Made by a program: the position numbers and the translations under genes. This document shows positions 9,777 through 21,588 of a stretch of DNA of 42,070 bases, piece by piece. The notes under the pieces were generated by a model. It made no database searches and was not told where the DNA came from. It saw nothing but the letters and a program-made list of their open reading frames with translations. Source of the DNA: Conoideocrella luteorostrata (taxonomy: Eukaryota; Ascomycota; Sordariomycetes; Hypocreales; Clavicipitaceae); contig JASWJB010000353.1 in assembly GCA_032433595.1 (NCBI GenBank), forward strand, positions 1 through 42,070, written 5' to 3'. The stretch's first letter is position 1, and each line of letters opens with the position of its first letter.

Positions 9777-11322
9777 TTTGTTTGCATTGACGTACGGTGC
9801 GCATGTAGAAGCAATAATTTGATCAATTTTTCAATCTGCTATCTCAGTTTTCCATCAGTGAATGACCAGACAGATCAAAAACACAACAGTGACATAAGAT
9901 AAGCGTCTCTCAGGGGTAAGTAAAGAACGTGCTCTCATCAACCGCAAATCTTCAGATAACGTGAGCTGCATACTATGATGTTCATCAAAGAGACATGGTA
10001 TGTTGATTCAATCGTACCACTTACACAAAATTCCTTTGCCGAGATGGGGCAATGCGGTGTAAATTCACACGCAACGGCAATCCAAGCTGAGTATTTGATA
10101 AACCCCAACATCACTGAGTCTATCGAAGAATTCAATCACAAATTAAATAGATAGTGTGCCAAGTTACTTATTCTGAGGGTCATATATTTCATGACCTTAT
10201 TGTTGAGATGTCCTACATTCTCTTAAACTTCTAGGCCCCGTGGACACCACGGAGTTAAAGAGCAATTACGATACATCAAAACTCTTCCAGAAGCGTAATA
10301 ATAACCAGATAGATCATAATGATTCGAAATGATCGGGATTTATTATGCCCAGTCACACATAAACAATCCTTGCTCTACAGTCACGAGAGTCCGGTTCTGA
10401 CTCCGCACGGCTGCCGGCCAGCCATTTCTGTACTTGGTATATTGTGTATGCAGCCCACCAGACGATAAAAGCCACAAGTGGTTAGCAAAAACAATCTCTC
10501 TTGAATCCCTTCCACAGCGTCTAGAACGCGTGGGTCTGTTGCTACGGAGATGTACGGGAATCCGAGGTTCTGTTTTGATGACTCACGCCGATCGTTTTTG
10601 GTGAATGAGGCTTGTGTTATCATGCAAAATCCCGCGGGGCCCCTGAGGGAAATGCTGGTCTGGCAGCTTGGGCTGGATATTTGTAAGCGGTGATTTCCAG
10701 GAATTTAACGTTTACTCGGAGTCTTCGCCCCTGAGGCGGCTGCGAAGCTAGACATCACAACACTATGGAGGTGATACATGACCGGATAGCCGTTCTAATG
10801 TACCAGGCGGTCCAAAAGAGACATAGCAGCCAGATCGTCATAATCAATACATTATGTTTCCGACCATTCAGTAATATCCTGTAGGAAAGGGGCAGGGTTT
10901 CTTGTCCCCTCCACACTGTCGGGTTCCGTCCTCGCTTTTTTCCTTTGCTATCTCCCCCCCACTCGCTTCCTTTCCGATGACAGTTGGGAATGAACGATAT
11001 CTCGCATATATTTCTGTAATTGTATTGTTACTAAATTCTCTAAGGGTTGTAATGCAAGTGCAGTCACACCACTTTCGCTTCGATACTGTCATGGTATGCC
11101 TAGCGGACTTGGGTGTCCAGCCCCGTGAACTAAAACCTCCTCCTGCTAGCTGTTCTCAGTAGCCGTACATCAGTCAGGGTTTTTTTTTTGTGTGTGCTCT
11201 TTTTGTAAAGTCTTTACAATAAAGTCAAAAATGTGCTTCGTATATGAATCCCACCGAGTAGCTAACATCCACGCTAGGCTCGGTGCCTTTGCGGACAAAT
11301 CCTGTGCCTTCCTGAAGCCAGC
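9777..11322. other. Gene-free stretch between the PaiB-like and saccharopine-dehydrogenase-like genes
   Basis: About 1.5 kb of AT-rich sequence without a gene I can support. An 80-codon minus-strand ORF (10381-10623) and an 86-codon plus-strand ORF (10902-11162) lack recognisable motifs. A T tract followed by TG repeats is at about 11179-11196. The region probably holds the 3' UTRs of the two convergent neighbours. Confidence 0.5.
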
Positions 11323-12878
11323 TCAGTCCTGAATGGTCTTGACGTCAATCTTGAACCCTGCACGGTGCAGCCGGTCAACGTAGCTCTGTCCCAAGCAGGC
11401 CGGTGTATATGAACCTCCTCCCAGCTGAAGGTCGTCCTCTAGAATAGCCAAGGCGCCTTCTGCAAGAAATATTCCAGTGACTGCGAGACGGTTAGAATAA
11501 TGCTTCAACAACAACGTCGGCTGAACTCAGCTGGTCGCACTTACGGGCATACATGCTTCCATGGAACCAAGCACGACACAGGGCTTGCTTGTTGGTAGGG
11601 TTGCTCTCAATGTCAGGCGATGCCGTGCCGCGATACTCAACCTCCTCCTTCGCCATATCTTCTCTGCTGACGCCCTCTCCTGGCTGGTAGACAAATCTTC
11701 TCACCAGGCTTCGGAACGGCGGCACAAATACCAAGAAGAAGCCGCCTAGGGCCAATGCGAAATGCACAGCAATGCCATGGAGCCAGTTTCGAGCCTTGAA
11801 GTATTCAGCCCATGTGAACTTGGGTCCATAAAACTCGTCCCTCCGACTGGGGATTTCATGTAATAGCCCCCATGTCCGTGTGACAACGGCCTGGTCTGTC
11901 GTGCCTGCAATAGACGTGGTAACGAGTCCAAGATTAGGCAGCGATGTAACCCCTAGAATTCGCTGAAGAAGCGATCGCTGCGGTCTAGCTCCTGATGTAT
12001 GGGGAATTGGAGACGTCGCATACGGCTTGGTTGCCTGCACTACCTCTTTCAAAGGGAAGTGCTCGAAGTGAACGAGGACAGTGGCGAGGGTGCCTCCCGA
12101 CGGCTTGGAGCTGCTCACAGTTAGAGATGAACTTGAGGATATTTCAACTATTTGAGCAAGATTTTAGTAAAGCGTACGTGAGATTATGAATAGAGACAAC
12201 GGCATCTTTGGTATGGGCGTTCAAGTCCTTCCGCAAATGTTGCGCCATTGACCACGTTACCAAATCTGGAGGAGCGGACTCAACGCCTGCTTGGGGGAGC
12301 ATGATGGCTCCGGTTTTCTTTGCGGTACCTTCATATTTCTTGATCATACGAGCAACCCAGGGGACCTCGCCGGTGCAATCGAGATAATGTGTACCCGTTT
12401 CAGCGCAAAGTTTGAAAATGGGTTCACCATACAGACAGTAAGGGCCGACTGTGGTGATGGCAACAAAGGCCTTTTTAACTAAGGAACGCAATTCCGTTTC
12501 ATCACTCACATCGGCAAGTTCGATGCCTATGAGGATCATCAGTTCGGCATTCTTGTTGTCTAAATGATAAACTCTAGATGCGACTATGGTAGTGTGGACG
12601 TACTGGGAGGAGATCTATCGGCATTGAATTTCTGGCAGTCCGCTACCACAGCCTGAAGTTTAGACTCTGAGCGTCCAGCAACAGCCCATTTCAGGTTGGT
12701 AGGGAAGTTGATAGCGATGTGCTCAGTTGTCAATCGGCCAGTATAGCCTGCAGGAGAGCGGTTAGCATGACATCGATTCATGTACTCGGCATAATCCGAT
12801 GTATTAGTGGAGAGAGACGTTACCGGTGGCTCCGAAAACGATCAGATCGTACTGGCGTTCATGCTTTCTAGTAGCCAT
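11323..12878 (-). CDS. Saccharopine dehydrogenase-like oxidoreductase (SCCPDH / trans-acting enoyl reductase type)
   Basis: NAD(P)-binding oxidoreductase of the SCCPDH group, a membrane- or lipid-associated family of unclear substrate; it is not the lysine-pathway enzyme. Five exons: 12878-12824, 12747-12604, 12526-12178, 12110-11545 and 11480-11323. The introns are 76, 77, 67 and 64 bp, and every junction keeps frame, giving 423 aa. The Rossmann motif FGATGYTG is assembled across intron 1. Later blocks: WAVAGRSESKL, FVAITTVGPYCLYGEP, CAETGTHYLDCTGEVPW, GAIMLPQAGVESAPPDLVTW, SKPSGGTLATV, TWGLLHEIPSRRDEFYGP, a hydrophobic stretch HFALALGGFFLVFVPPF (possible membrane or lipid-droplet contact), YRGTASPD and GSYTPACLGQ. 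At intron 2 I used the CATAG acceptor because it gives PPSIELADV; an earlier TTTAG acceptor would insert about nine residues. Confidence 0.92.
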
Positions 12879-14570
12879 GGTTGGTGTCGCGGCAGCAGAT
12901 GGCTTACAACCTGAGACGGTTAGAGGAAGATGATAGATCAACAGGGGGTCAGCCAAGGGTGTGGTTGGACCAGCCTCGCTGGGAATGTTTGTTACCCGGA
13001 TGGAATAGACAATCAACAACAAGATAGATTATTAAATGATGATGAAAGTGTGACGTTCCCTTAGACTTGAACGAATGCGGCGCTTTAAATAGCTATGCCT
13101 GCAGAGTCGATCGGGAACGGGGATCCAAAATGGATTGCCTCTCCGACAACGACCACCAAGCTCCAATCAACACCCACAATGGGGCAGCTGGTTGTCAGCA
13201 TAACAGTGAGAGACACACGCGCAAGAATCTATTTTGCATGCAAATAAGATATTGAATGCTAAATGTGCTATTTTCAGCCTGAAACCCGCCATCAACGCTG
13301 GATTTTTTTTTCCAACAGCTACATGGAGATCTACCTGTAGATCCAAAGTGGCTTAGCGTCAAGTTCATCATGTACTCCGTACCTCACAAGTCTCACAACT
13401 CATATCTGGCATCACGCGGAATAAAACATCCGTACGTCTTGTAGTTCGAGGTTCTGGGGGCTTTTTTTGTCTCCGAAACGTGGATTTTCGAGGTCGTGCC
13501 TCGTGGAGCTGTTGGTAGGAGCACATAACTCCCCCCGTTTCAGGTTCAAGTTGTATTCCGATATATGCCACATACCCCATACACTTACTCTCTTCGGGAT
13601 CAGGCCTCCCTATGTTGCCAGGCTATAAATTGATTTGAACGGTTTCGTCCCCGTAGACATCGATGTTGCCTTTAGCTGTTCGTCGCGCTGCAGCATCTGA
13701 TTCCATAACTTCCGGGGTATTTTTGCTGTGACCCGGACTCCGGCATATGTCAAGGGTAAGTCAAGATGGTGGAGATATTAAATCTTGCTATGAGCCTACG
13801 AGCAGCCTTGAACCAGCTCTGTGGCATGATCTTGAAACTTCTGTAGCTGAGATGAAGCAGATTAACAGGCGGTCAGGACCATGACCTTTTGTAACGTAAC
13901 CGTGGCCTCTCTTCCTCGTTTTGCTATGCTTAATATTGCAATTGCTAAAGCGTCGACAATACTGGCTATGTTAGCTCGGTACCAAAAAGATCTGACTGCC
14001 TGCACCGCTTTCTGCAGTTTTTTGTGCAGGTGCGGCGGCAAGCTTCATCTTATTTCTCTTCTTTCTTGGCATATGTTGTTCGTCCTGTTTTATTTGAAAA
14101 TGGAACCGCATCCTCATTGAGGTAGGTCAACCACTCTTACTCATAACCGGATGCTTATATCACATTTATCAATGATGAGTGACACCATCTGGTTTTTTCC
14201 CCCCTGTTCTCTAACCAGTTTCGCCATTGCACGGCTCGGGGGCGGGCATACATCTTCAACGACTGCACCAAGCTAATCCAAATCGAGAGTTTACTGTGGG
14301 CGTCACGGAGAGACTGAAGCTCCGCAATAATAGAGGCCATCATGTGATACATCATGTGATCTGCATTGCAAAAATCAGTCAAGGTTGCGGAGCCACATCC
14401 CATTTTCGCTTGCTTGCCTGTCGTGCGCTCACGTGCTTGCCCTAAGGAAAATCACAACTCCAGCAGATTTTTGGTGGGAGGAGCCGTAACCGAAGTCGAG
14501 CATCAAACACCTGCCGCCCGTCACTTGTCGTTTTCCACCCCCAAACGACAACCCTCACACATCAATCAAC
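12879..14570. other. Divergent upstream region between the saccharopine-dehydrogenase-like gene and RPL43
   Basis: About 1.7 kb with no supported gene. It presumably contains both promoters. A TACTCCGTAC motif is at about 13372-13382. Small ORFs at 13368-13580, 13881-14120 and 14155-14403 show no known features. Confidence 0.5.
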
Positions 14571-15361
14571 ATGACCAAGCGTACGAAGAAGGTCGGCGTG
14601 ACGTATGTATTAAGTTGATCAACATGCTGTTATAATACTCTCTTTGCTAACATAGTCTGCAGCGGTAAATATGGTACCCGGTAAGTCCATCGAAGAATTA
14701 TTATCCAACTTTCACGAATACTCCATGTCACTCGATCCACGATCTTACGATGATGTGTGCTTTTACTCTGGCTTGTTCGCGGAGAGTAAGCCTTCGGGGT
14801 TCAGCTTTGGGGAGGAGTTGTCTGTCTGGTTATCAAAATCGTTGTTGCCTCGAAATTTTGACCGGGGACGACTCCTCCGATCTCCCGCGGAAACACGCCA
14901 GAGTCGACGCACGATAATCGACAACTTACACGCGCGTTATACCAACAACGGAATTACATGAACTGAAACTAATCTTTGTACCTATACAGTTACGGTGCTT
15001 CCCTGCGTAAGCAGGTGAAGAAGATGGAAATCACCCAGCACGCCAAGTACACCTGCACCTTCTGCGGTAAGGTCAATGTCCGCCGCCACTCCACTGGTAT
15101 CTGGAACTGCAAGTCCTGCAAGCGCACCATCGCCGGCGGTGCCTACGTTGTTGCGTACGTTAAGCGATCCTCTGAATATATCCTGAAGCAATTCCTCACG
15201 TCTGGTTGCGGCGTCGATACAGCTGAGGAACTGAACAAGGGCCACGAAAGCCTCTTTCTGGACTAGGAACCACGAGATAGCTAACAAATTGTGACAGCAC
15301 CCCCGCCGCCGCCGCCATGCGATCAACTTTGCGACGATTGAGGGAGATTGCTGAGGTATAA
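14571..15361 (+). CDS. RPL43: 60S ribosomal protein eL43 (L43/L37A)
   Basis: Zinc-ribbon protein of the large cytosolic ribosomal subunit, exactly 92 aa as usual. Four exons: 14571-14602, 14663-14680, 14990-15154 and 15298-15361; introns are 60, 309 and 143 bp. Exon 2 is an 18-nt microexon coding GKYGT plus parts of the flanking T and R codons; without it the conserved [17 protein letters not shown] block cannot be made. The Cys4 zinc ribbon is CTFCGK ... CKSCKR (two CxxC pairs), followed by the family C-terminus (ATPAAAAM then [13 protein letters not shown]). The ORFs at 14671-14961 and 14976-15266 are chance readings through introns and are not separate genes. Strong expression is expected; the sequence shows a pyrimidine-rich leader before the ATG. 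Confidence 0.97.
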
Positions 15362-16678
15362 AGGAAGTTGCTGTTGTTGGTTATGACGGGGGGATGTTAC
15401 GGATCTGCTTTTCGGTCTGGTGTACGGGGAACATGGTTTGCGTGCCTGCACTACGAGTGGACGAAATGGTCGTCAACAATCGAACTTGGGTCATAGAAGC
15501 CGGTCGATTAGCAATGGACTAAAACAAAACGGTTGCATGGTCTCAGACCTATTACGATAAAACGCATGACCCAATATCGACGACTGGTGAGAAATGACGA
15601 TACTTGACTCGTTTGGCTGCCTTGCCGTTCACATGATACCGTGAACGTGGTTTTCGCGCTGTGTAGGATGCGTCATCTCTTCGTGTGATGGTACCATCAG
15701 AGAGATTTTGTCAGAATAACATGAGTCATCTGGTCAATCTCCGATTCAATGAGGATTATTCACTATCCCAGCAATTATCCCGCTAACCGCAAAGTCAATA
15801 AGTAAATGAAGGAGACTTCACCTTAAGGCATATGACGTGTCAGCGCGGCGAACCTCAGTGACGCATCATCGGGTCATAAATCATCGACTAGAAGATGCAC
15901 GTCAAATGTTTGCCAAAGCGCCGCAAGGCCCCCTCACTCACTCCCACTCGTGATGAGTTTTTTGCTGTTCCAGTAATACTGGCTACGGACGGTCGAGCCT
16001 GAACATTTTTTCACCATGTGCAAAAGATGACTAGCCAGTAACATAACTCCAGAGATGCCTAGTCTGCCTGGTCTCGGCCCGTGAACCGCCTCCACTGCGT
16101 AATGGACTTGACAGCTTGCATGTTTGTTTCGTACCCCAGCGCCGCTAGAGGTTCCAGCAAGGCAAATGCAATGTTACTCGACTTTTTGAGTCACATCATC
16201 ATTCCCATCTTCTGTGGTGTCCACCTACCTGTAAGGGGCCGCTCGGTAGTCAGTTGCAAAGCACTAATTTTGAACGGCCCCCAAGCCAGTTTTTACACAA
16301 AATTTAGACTCTTTGCCGCGCAAATGTTGAACGCGCACAGTACGTGAAGATACGGTGGCGGATTGGGGTCCTTGGCCCCAGCTCATCTACATTGGTTGTT
16401 TGACCGATTGGTTAGTACCAGTCAGAGGTCAAATCCTCTGCCGTTTGTGATTGGGCGCGGTTGTCAAAGATCATGTTAAATATGTGCGTCAGCCTCTCGT
16501 GAAGTTAAATAATGGCCGAGCGAGTCCGGAATATCTGGCAATGTGAGCAAAAGCACAGCGCACGTAGTTTGGGAATCAAGCTCCGTAGTGACGCGGTAAT
16601 AAAACTCTAGCAGGGACATTTGCTACGCCTATCGTATCTTGAGCTCTCTTGTCACCGAATGAGAAGACCACCCCGCCG

Positions 16679-16727
16679 TGCTTCGTGCTTCGTGCTTCAT
16701 GCTTCGTGCTTCATGCTTCGTGCTCTG
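16679..16727. repeat. Heptamer tandem repeat (RTGCTTC)n
   Basis: Seven head-to-tail 7-bp units: GTGCTTC three times, then ATGCTTC, GTGCTTC, ATGCTTC and a last variant GTGCTCT. No coding or RNA context. Confidence 0.9.
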
Positions 16728-17093
16728 TGAACTAATTAATCGTGTTCTGTTCCTCGAAGCGGTAGGTGTGACCAACAGGCGGAGGTGGAACTGCAGCCCC
16801 AGCTCAGCTGACTGGCAGCTTAGATCAGCGCATTCCAGTAGCCGTCGAGATCCCTAATTGAGAATGGACCGATGGCATTATTACTATAGCTACGGAGTAA
16901 CTAATATCCAGAGACTTCGAGAATGTATGGTTCCGAAAGATGTAGTGTATGTACTCCGGACAATACCTACTACACGCAGTGTTAAGTTAAGTGCCACTCT
17001 TACCAGCAACATCGTGTGTCTCAGGTTCTGGCGACGCAACGAGACGATCACTCGCACAGCCGCGTCAACGGGACTGACTCCACCACCATCATC

Positions 17094-17107
17094 GGGGGGG
17101 GGGGGGG
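17094..17107. repeat. Homopolymer of 14 G
   Basis: Uninterrupted run of 14 G in intergenic DNA; its length may be unreliable in an assembly. Confidence 0.9.
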
Positions 17108-17274
17108 AAGAGAACCAATACATTGGTGTGTGCCATTACGGCCCGCATTGCTGCCGCCAGCACAAAAATAAAAACAAAATTGAAAACTTGAAAAAGCTTA
17201 GATGTATTACATGGTGGCGGGACGAGAAGTCGGTGACGAGACCCAGTTGAAGAACCGCCCACAAGGATGGATGT

Positions 17275-17296
17275 GGTGTGTGTGTGTGTGTGTGTG
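17275..17296. repeat. TG dinucleotide microsatellite
   Basis: About eleven TG units in intergenic DNA, followed by CGTG. Confidence 0.85.
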
Positions 17297-19528
17297 CGTG
17301 TCCCCTTGGCCCACATCCCTCTTGGCGCTGCCCAGCCAGCCAGCCTAAATGAGATGGTGCACTCCGTAGTGCCCCTACCTACGAAGCGCAGCACCACACA
17401 ACTACGGTCAGAGAGGTCAGTCTGCATCATCATCAACAACAAGAGTACAAGTGGGGTCGCAACAGTTAGAGTCAACGCGGGCTTGACTGATGATATTGTA
17501 GCAACCGGCGTCTAATCTAGTTATCTATGGTATAGGCCAGATTCCCCCAGCGCTGCGACGCGGGATTGACGGTAGACGTTTGGATGGAAACCTCCGCTAA
17601 GAGAAAAGCATTAAGGTCGCCGTTCGTTTTCTGCGCTGGCTGGCCGCAGCGCTGCGGCATGGCATGCAGGACACTGCACAGGGGTCGCACGTGAGCTGTC
17701 TGGGCTGTGAACGCCCCGATTTCACGAGACTAGTACTCCGTAACTAGTCGACTAACTACGTAGTAGTTAGCGGGGAACCAGGCTCGGCCAACACCTAACT
17801 ACAGACAGTGCTGTAACTAACTGCTCTGGAGTTACTCCGTACTACACCATACGGAGCAAAATAGACCAAGATTTGACTCGTAATGCGTCGTCTGGACGGA
17901 CGAACTAGGAAGAGGGAATTGCCGCAGGTCCACGACCAGTTTAATGCTCAGTTTTCTGCTTTTCATAAAGAGCTTGTCGCGTGCCAAGTAGATCGGTTAT
18001 GCCCATGGTGTCGGGTGTTTGTTGTTTCATGTCCAGCCAGAAATGCAGCAATTACTCCGTGCTGCGTAAGTATACTACAGAATGCAGGCGAGACAGTATG
18101 GCAACTCGTCTTTAAATTGCCAAACGTCCTCCATCCCATATAGATAAGTAGGGGATGCTGGAAGAAAAGTGCCTATCGGCTCCTCATGCGTGTCATCCTC
18201 GGTGAGTGTATGTGTCCAAGTTCATTCACGTCAATCGAGCCTGGAGCTGTTAGCTGCCCGCTGCAAGGAGCGCAGAGGCAAGAACTCGCAGCTGGAAGCC
18301 TCTTCACAACACTTCCAACAAGTCCGTCATTGAATAATGCTGCCCACATGTTTATGAACGTATGAAACACACATACGCAAACCTATCTGCAAATAGTCCA
18401 GCAGCTGCCTCGCCGGGTGCCAGCTTGAACCGCAGGCGGGAATCAAGGTTCCCGCAGGCCAAAAGCAGCCAGCCTCAGGCCTGGGTCCTTATGTCCTGCG
18501 TCCTGCGTCCTGTGGCCTTGTCTTCTATGTGTTGGGTACTTGCTTCGGTACCATCAACGCGACTCCGGTCGTATTCTCGGTAACTGCCATCTCTGCGTCC
18601 GCCAATCTGATTTTGGCAGTCTCAGCCTGCAGAGTTTCAACTTGATAACCCTGACATCGATCCGACAGGTCAGACGTGACCAAACACTTTCGTCCAGTTC
18701 GCAGCCAGCCAGCCAAAACTACAGCACTTGACTTGAATGGCTCTGAACCAGCCGCTAAGAGGCGTGGCGTCTTCAATGTCACTGACCGCTGATTGGCCGC
18801 TCGTTGACCGTGAGTACCAGACCCGGCGCGCGCGCCCAGGCCATCCTCCCAGGCCATCCCGGGCAACCCCTAGCCTCGGCGTGCGAGATGACAGACGGCC
18901 CTCTCGTCCTCTTTCCTGCACAGAAGCAGCAGACTCTGGCCTGCCCCGCGGTGTGCTCCCTCGTCGGTGACCAGTGACCAGCGCCCAGTGCCCCGGTGCC
19001 CATGCTCGCGGCTACCCGGTGGATTGGTCGGGCGGCTTGTCTGCAAGAGCCTTCGCCAGACACCGGCCTGGCCAAACCCGCCTACGCTACGCTATTCCTT
19101 GCCCCTCTGTTGGACGTCCCTTCCGCTCCTAGCTCCTCCTCGAAACTCTCCCTCCTTCTCACCTTTGGCCCACTGGTCCATTTTCCCTCGCTCTCCTTCT
19201 CTAACTGCTTGCTACCTTACTTTTCCTCCTACCCGCCCCAGCCCACACTGCACCACTACCCTACTAACCACCACTGCCACCTGCAACCACCTCCAGAGCC
19301 CAGCACCCTGACTGCCTGAGAGTCCCAACGCTCCCCCCCAAACTGCTCCACTAATACATCACCGCGCCAGCAGTTCAGCACTGCAGAGAATCCAGCCCAA
19401 GGTCCGCATCAGCTTCTGTCTGAACCTTGGCTGCATTGCTGCTATTTCGTCGCCTCGGACGGGTCGTTTGTACTTTTTTTTTTACATGTTTTCATCAAAT
19501 TCGTCTCTGAATTGTCCAACCTGGCGTC

Positions 19529-21588
19529 ATGAACGAGCCTGAGCAGTGCATCATATGTTTGGATCCGCTACCACGCCCCTCGTCCTCGTCCTCGACCTCG
19601 ACCTCGACCTCGCCCTTGCCCGTGAACGGTGTTCACAATGCCGCCACCGTAAAGGCACCAGAGGCACCACCAGACTCGACCACAGCCGTTGCTGAGGCCG
19701 TCAGCGAGGAAACATGCCATCTCGACATTGTTGCATCTTTAGACGGATGTGAACATGTTATCCATGATTCGTGCATCAGATCATGGGCTCAAAAGACCAA
19801 CACCTGTCCCATTTGCAGGACACCCTTCCATTCAGTTCGCGTCTACAACGGCGTAGATGGTACGTGCAGCGCCTAACCCTCCGCCATAACCTCTGTAACC
19901 GCCACGAGAACCACCACCACCGACACGTTTATTGTACTTCCGCTCCAGACAAAAAGCCTTCATCTTGCTAACATTTCATTGCTTTCTACGCAGGTACCGC
20001 AATTTCTACATATAATGTCGAAGACAAAAAACAAGTTGCCGAGTTCGACGTCCTGGCTTGGTTGGGCGATAACATCGCCGATGAAGAGGAGGAAGAAGGC
20101 AACCCTTGCCCAATATGCAACTCAACCGAGCGAGAGGATATATTACTATTGTGCGACAGCTGCGATGCTGCCTATCACACACATTGCATTGGTCTCGATC
20201 ATATTCCTGAAGGCGACTGGTACTGCATGGAATGTGCACACCTATTTCAGCTTACAGACGATCGTCCTGACCGTACTGATGCTGAGCCACTCTCACCGCG
20301 GCCCCAAATTTCTCAGCGGCCTAACCCTCGAGAAGTAAGGGGTTATCATGTGCGAACGCGCCAGCGTCTTCGGAGAGCACGGAGGCAAGCTCGTAATGCT
20401 GAGTGGCAGGGTGCCTGGGGCCAGTTCTCCGGTCGCTTCTATGAGATGAGTGACCTTGATCTCGATAATCATGACGACGAGGACGACGAGTTGGAGCAGT
20501 TTCGTCGCTTTCAGCAGCTCGACCGTCGAGAACTGCAGCGATGGCAACAGCGCATGGACATTGCCAACCGACTTGGTGCTCGAGATACCTTTGCCAGTAA
20601 TATCCCTCCGCAAATCAGTGAGCGCCTGCAACCCGCTCCGCTTCCAGTCGAAGAGACTCGTGATGAACGGCGCGCTTGGGGTGCCTTTAATCGTGTTCGA
20701 GACGCAGAGTCCAGCACCAATGGTACTCGGAAGCGGAAGAGCCGGTCTGTTACCGCGTCACCAGCGGAACCAGCTCAAGAACCAGAAAGGAAGCTAAAGC
20801 GTCCACGAACTAGAAGACTGCCTACACAGGCCGAGGCTTCGGCATCTGTTGCGTCTCCAGTAACGTCAGGTCCGTCAAATGCGCGTCCAACAAACGGGAC
20901 CTCGCTCCGAAATGGCGTTACCGGTACGGAAATTGCTACGCCTTTGGTGTCGTCGCTGCTGAAAGAATTGGAGCCAATGGAGCTAAATCCTCTCTCCGAA
21001 GACGAAACACCCGTCCTTACCCCGAACTGGCGAGTGCCTCCAGAAGCCTCGTCACCAGCCATATCACCCTCTCCTTCAAATCACAGTAGCCCTCGGGCTC
21101 TTTCCCTGACACCGCCACCTCTTCCCAGCCTCGGCGGTCGACCTACATCCCCGACGCTGTCACTCAGTACTCATATTGAACCTCGATACCCACCAGCGAA
21201 TTACTCTCCCACTCGGTCCAACAGTGATCACGGGGAATCTGACTCACGCTCAACCAAAGTTGACTCACGTCCACTTGAACTGCGCCAACCGCGACCACGA
21301 CGCGCTCATCGAGTCTCGTCCCGAACTGAGGAAACTTCACCAACCAGGTGGACCATGACACAGGAAGAAAAGAAGAACATCAACGATATTGTCAAAACCG
21401 CACTGCGGCCCCATTGGCGAGCTCAGAAGTTGACAACGGAACAGTATGCAACGATCAACCGTGACATTTCGCGAAAACTTTACGATGAAGTGAAGGATGC
21501 GGCGTCGCTCGATGAACAATCTCGGCGCACATGGGAGAAAAAGGCCAAGCAAGAGGTGGCTCAAGCGGTCGCCGAGCTTTCGGCTTGA
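19529..21588 (+). CDS. RING and PHD finger protein (Asr1/PHRF1-like), probable E3 ubiquitin ligase
   Basis: Exons 19529-19859 and 19994-21588 (134-bp intron, donor GTACGT, acceptor CGCAG) give 641 aa. The RING domain opens with CIIC at residues 7-10 and closes with CxHxxHxxC ... CPIC at about 74-95 (C74, H76, H79, C82, C92, C95); the ~60 residues between are a low-complexity S/T insert. The PHD finger is at about 149-191 (CPIC ... LLCDSCDAAYHTHC ... WYCMEC, C4HC3). A basic, Q/R-rich region, a KRKSR/KRPRTRR nuclear-signal-like patch and a disordered S/P-rich middle follow. A helical C-terminal domain (TQEEKKNINDIVKTALRPHW ... KLYDEVKD) ends the protein. RING followed by PHD matches yeast Asr1 and animal PHRF1, nuclear ligases linked to RNA polymerase II. 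Likening the C-terminal helices to the PHRF1 SRI domain is my inference. Confidence 0.88.

Larger units (their letters stand above)
15362..19528. other. 4.2-kb gene-poor intergenic region
   Basis: I find no gene here. It contains a heptamer tandem array (16679-16727), a 14-G run (17094-17107), a TG microsatellite (about 17275-17296), several ACTCCGTA motifs (about 16890, 17361, 17731, 17831 and 18053) and a tRNA-like T-arm (16424-16439). From about 18780 to 19528 it becomes C/T-rich on the plus strand and looks like the promoter and leader of the RING/PHD gene. ORFs such as 16858-17250 (+) and 18525-18866 (-) have no recognisable motifs. Confidence 0.5.

Noticed and set aside
10381..10623. 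80-codon minus-strand ORF with an ordinary-looking protein sequence
   Set aside because: No recognised family, no supporting splice partners and an AT-rich surround; not enough to call a gene.
14681..14989. 96-codon ORF or an intron-encoded box C/D snoRNA in RPL43 intron 2
   Set aside because: The ORF begins out of frame inside the microexon and resembles nothing known. A near C box (ATGATGT) and a CTGA are about 200 bp apart, too far for a snoRNA.
16395..16450. tRNA-like sequence with a T-arm (AGAGGTCAAATCCTCT at 16424-16439)
   Set aside because: The T loop is one base short, and no matching acceptor or anticodon arm could be folded; at most a relic.
16858..17250. 130-codon plus-strand ORF
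   Set aside because: It runs through a 14-G homopolymer and low-complexity DNA and has no known domain.
18525..18921. Minus-strand ORFs upstream of the RING/PHD gene
   Set aside because: GC-rich promoter sequence with overlapping frames on both strands and no protein similarity I recognise.
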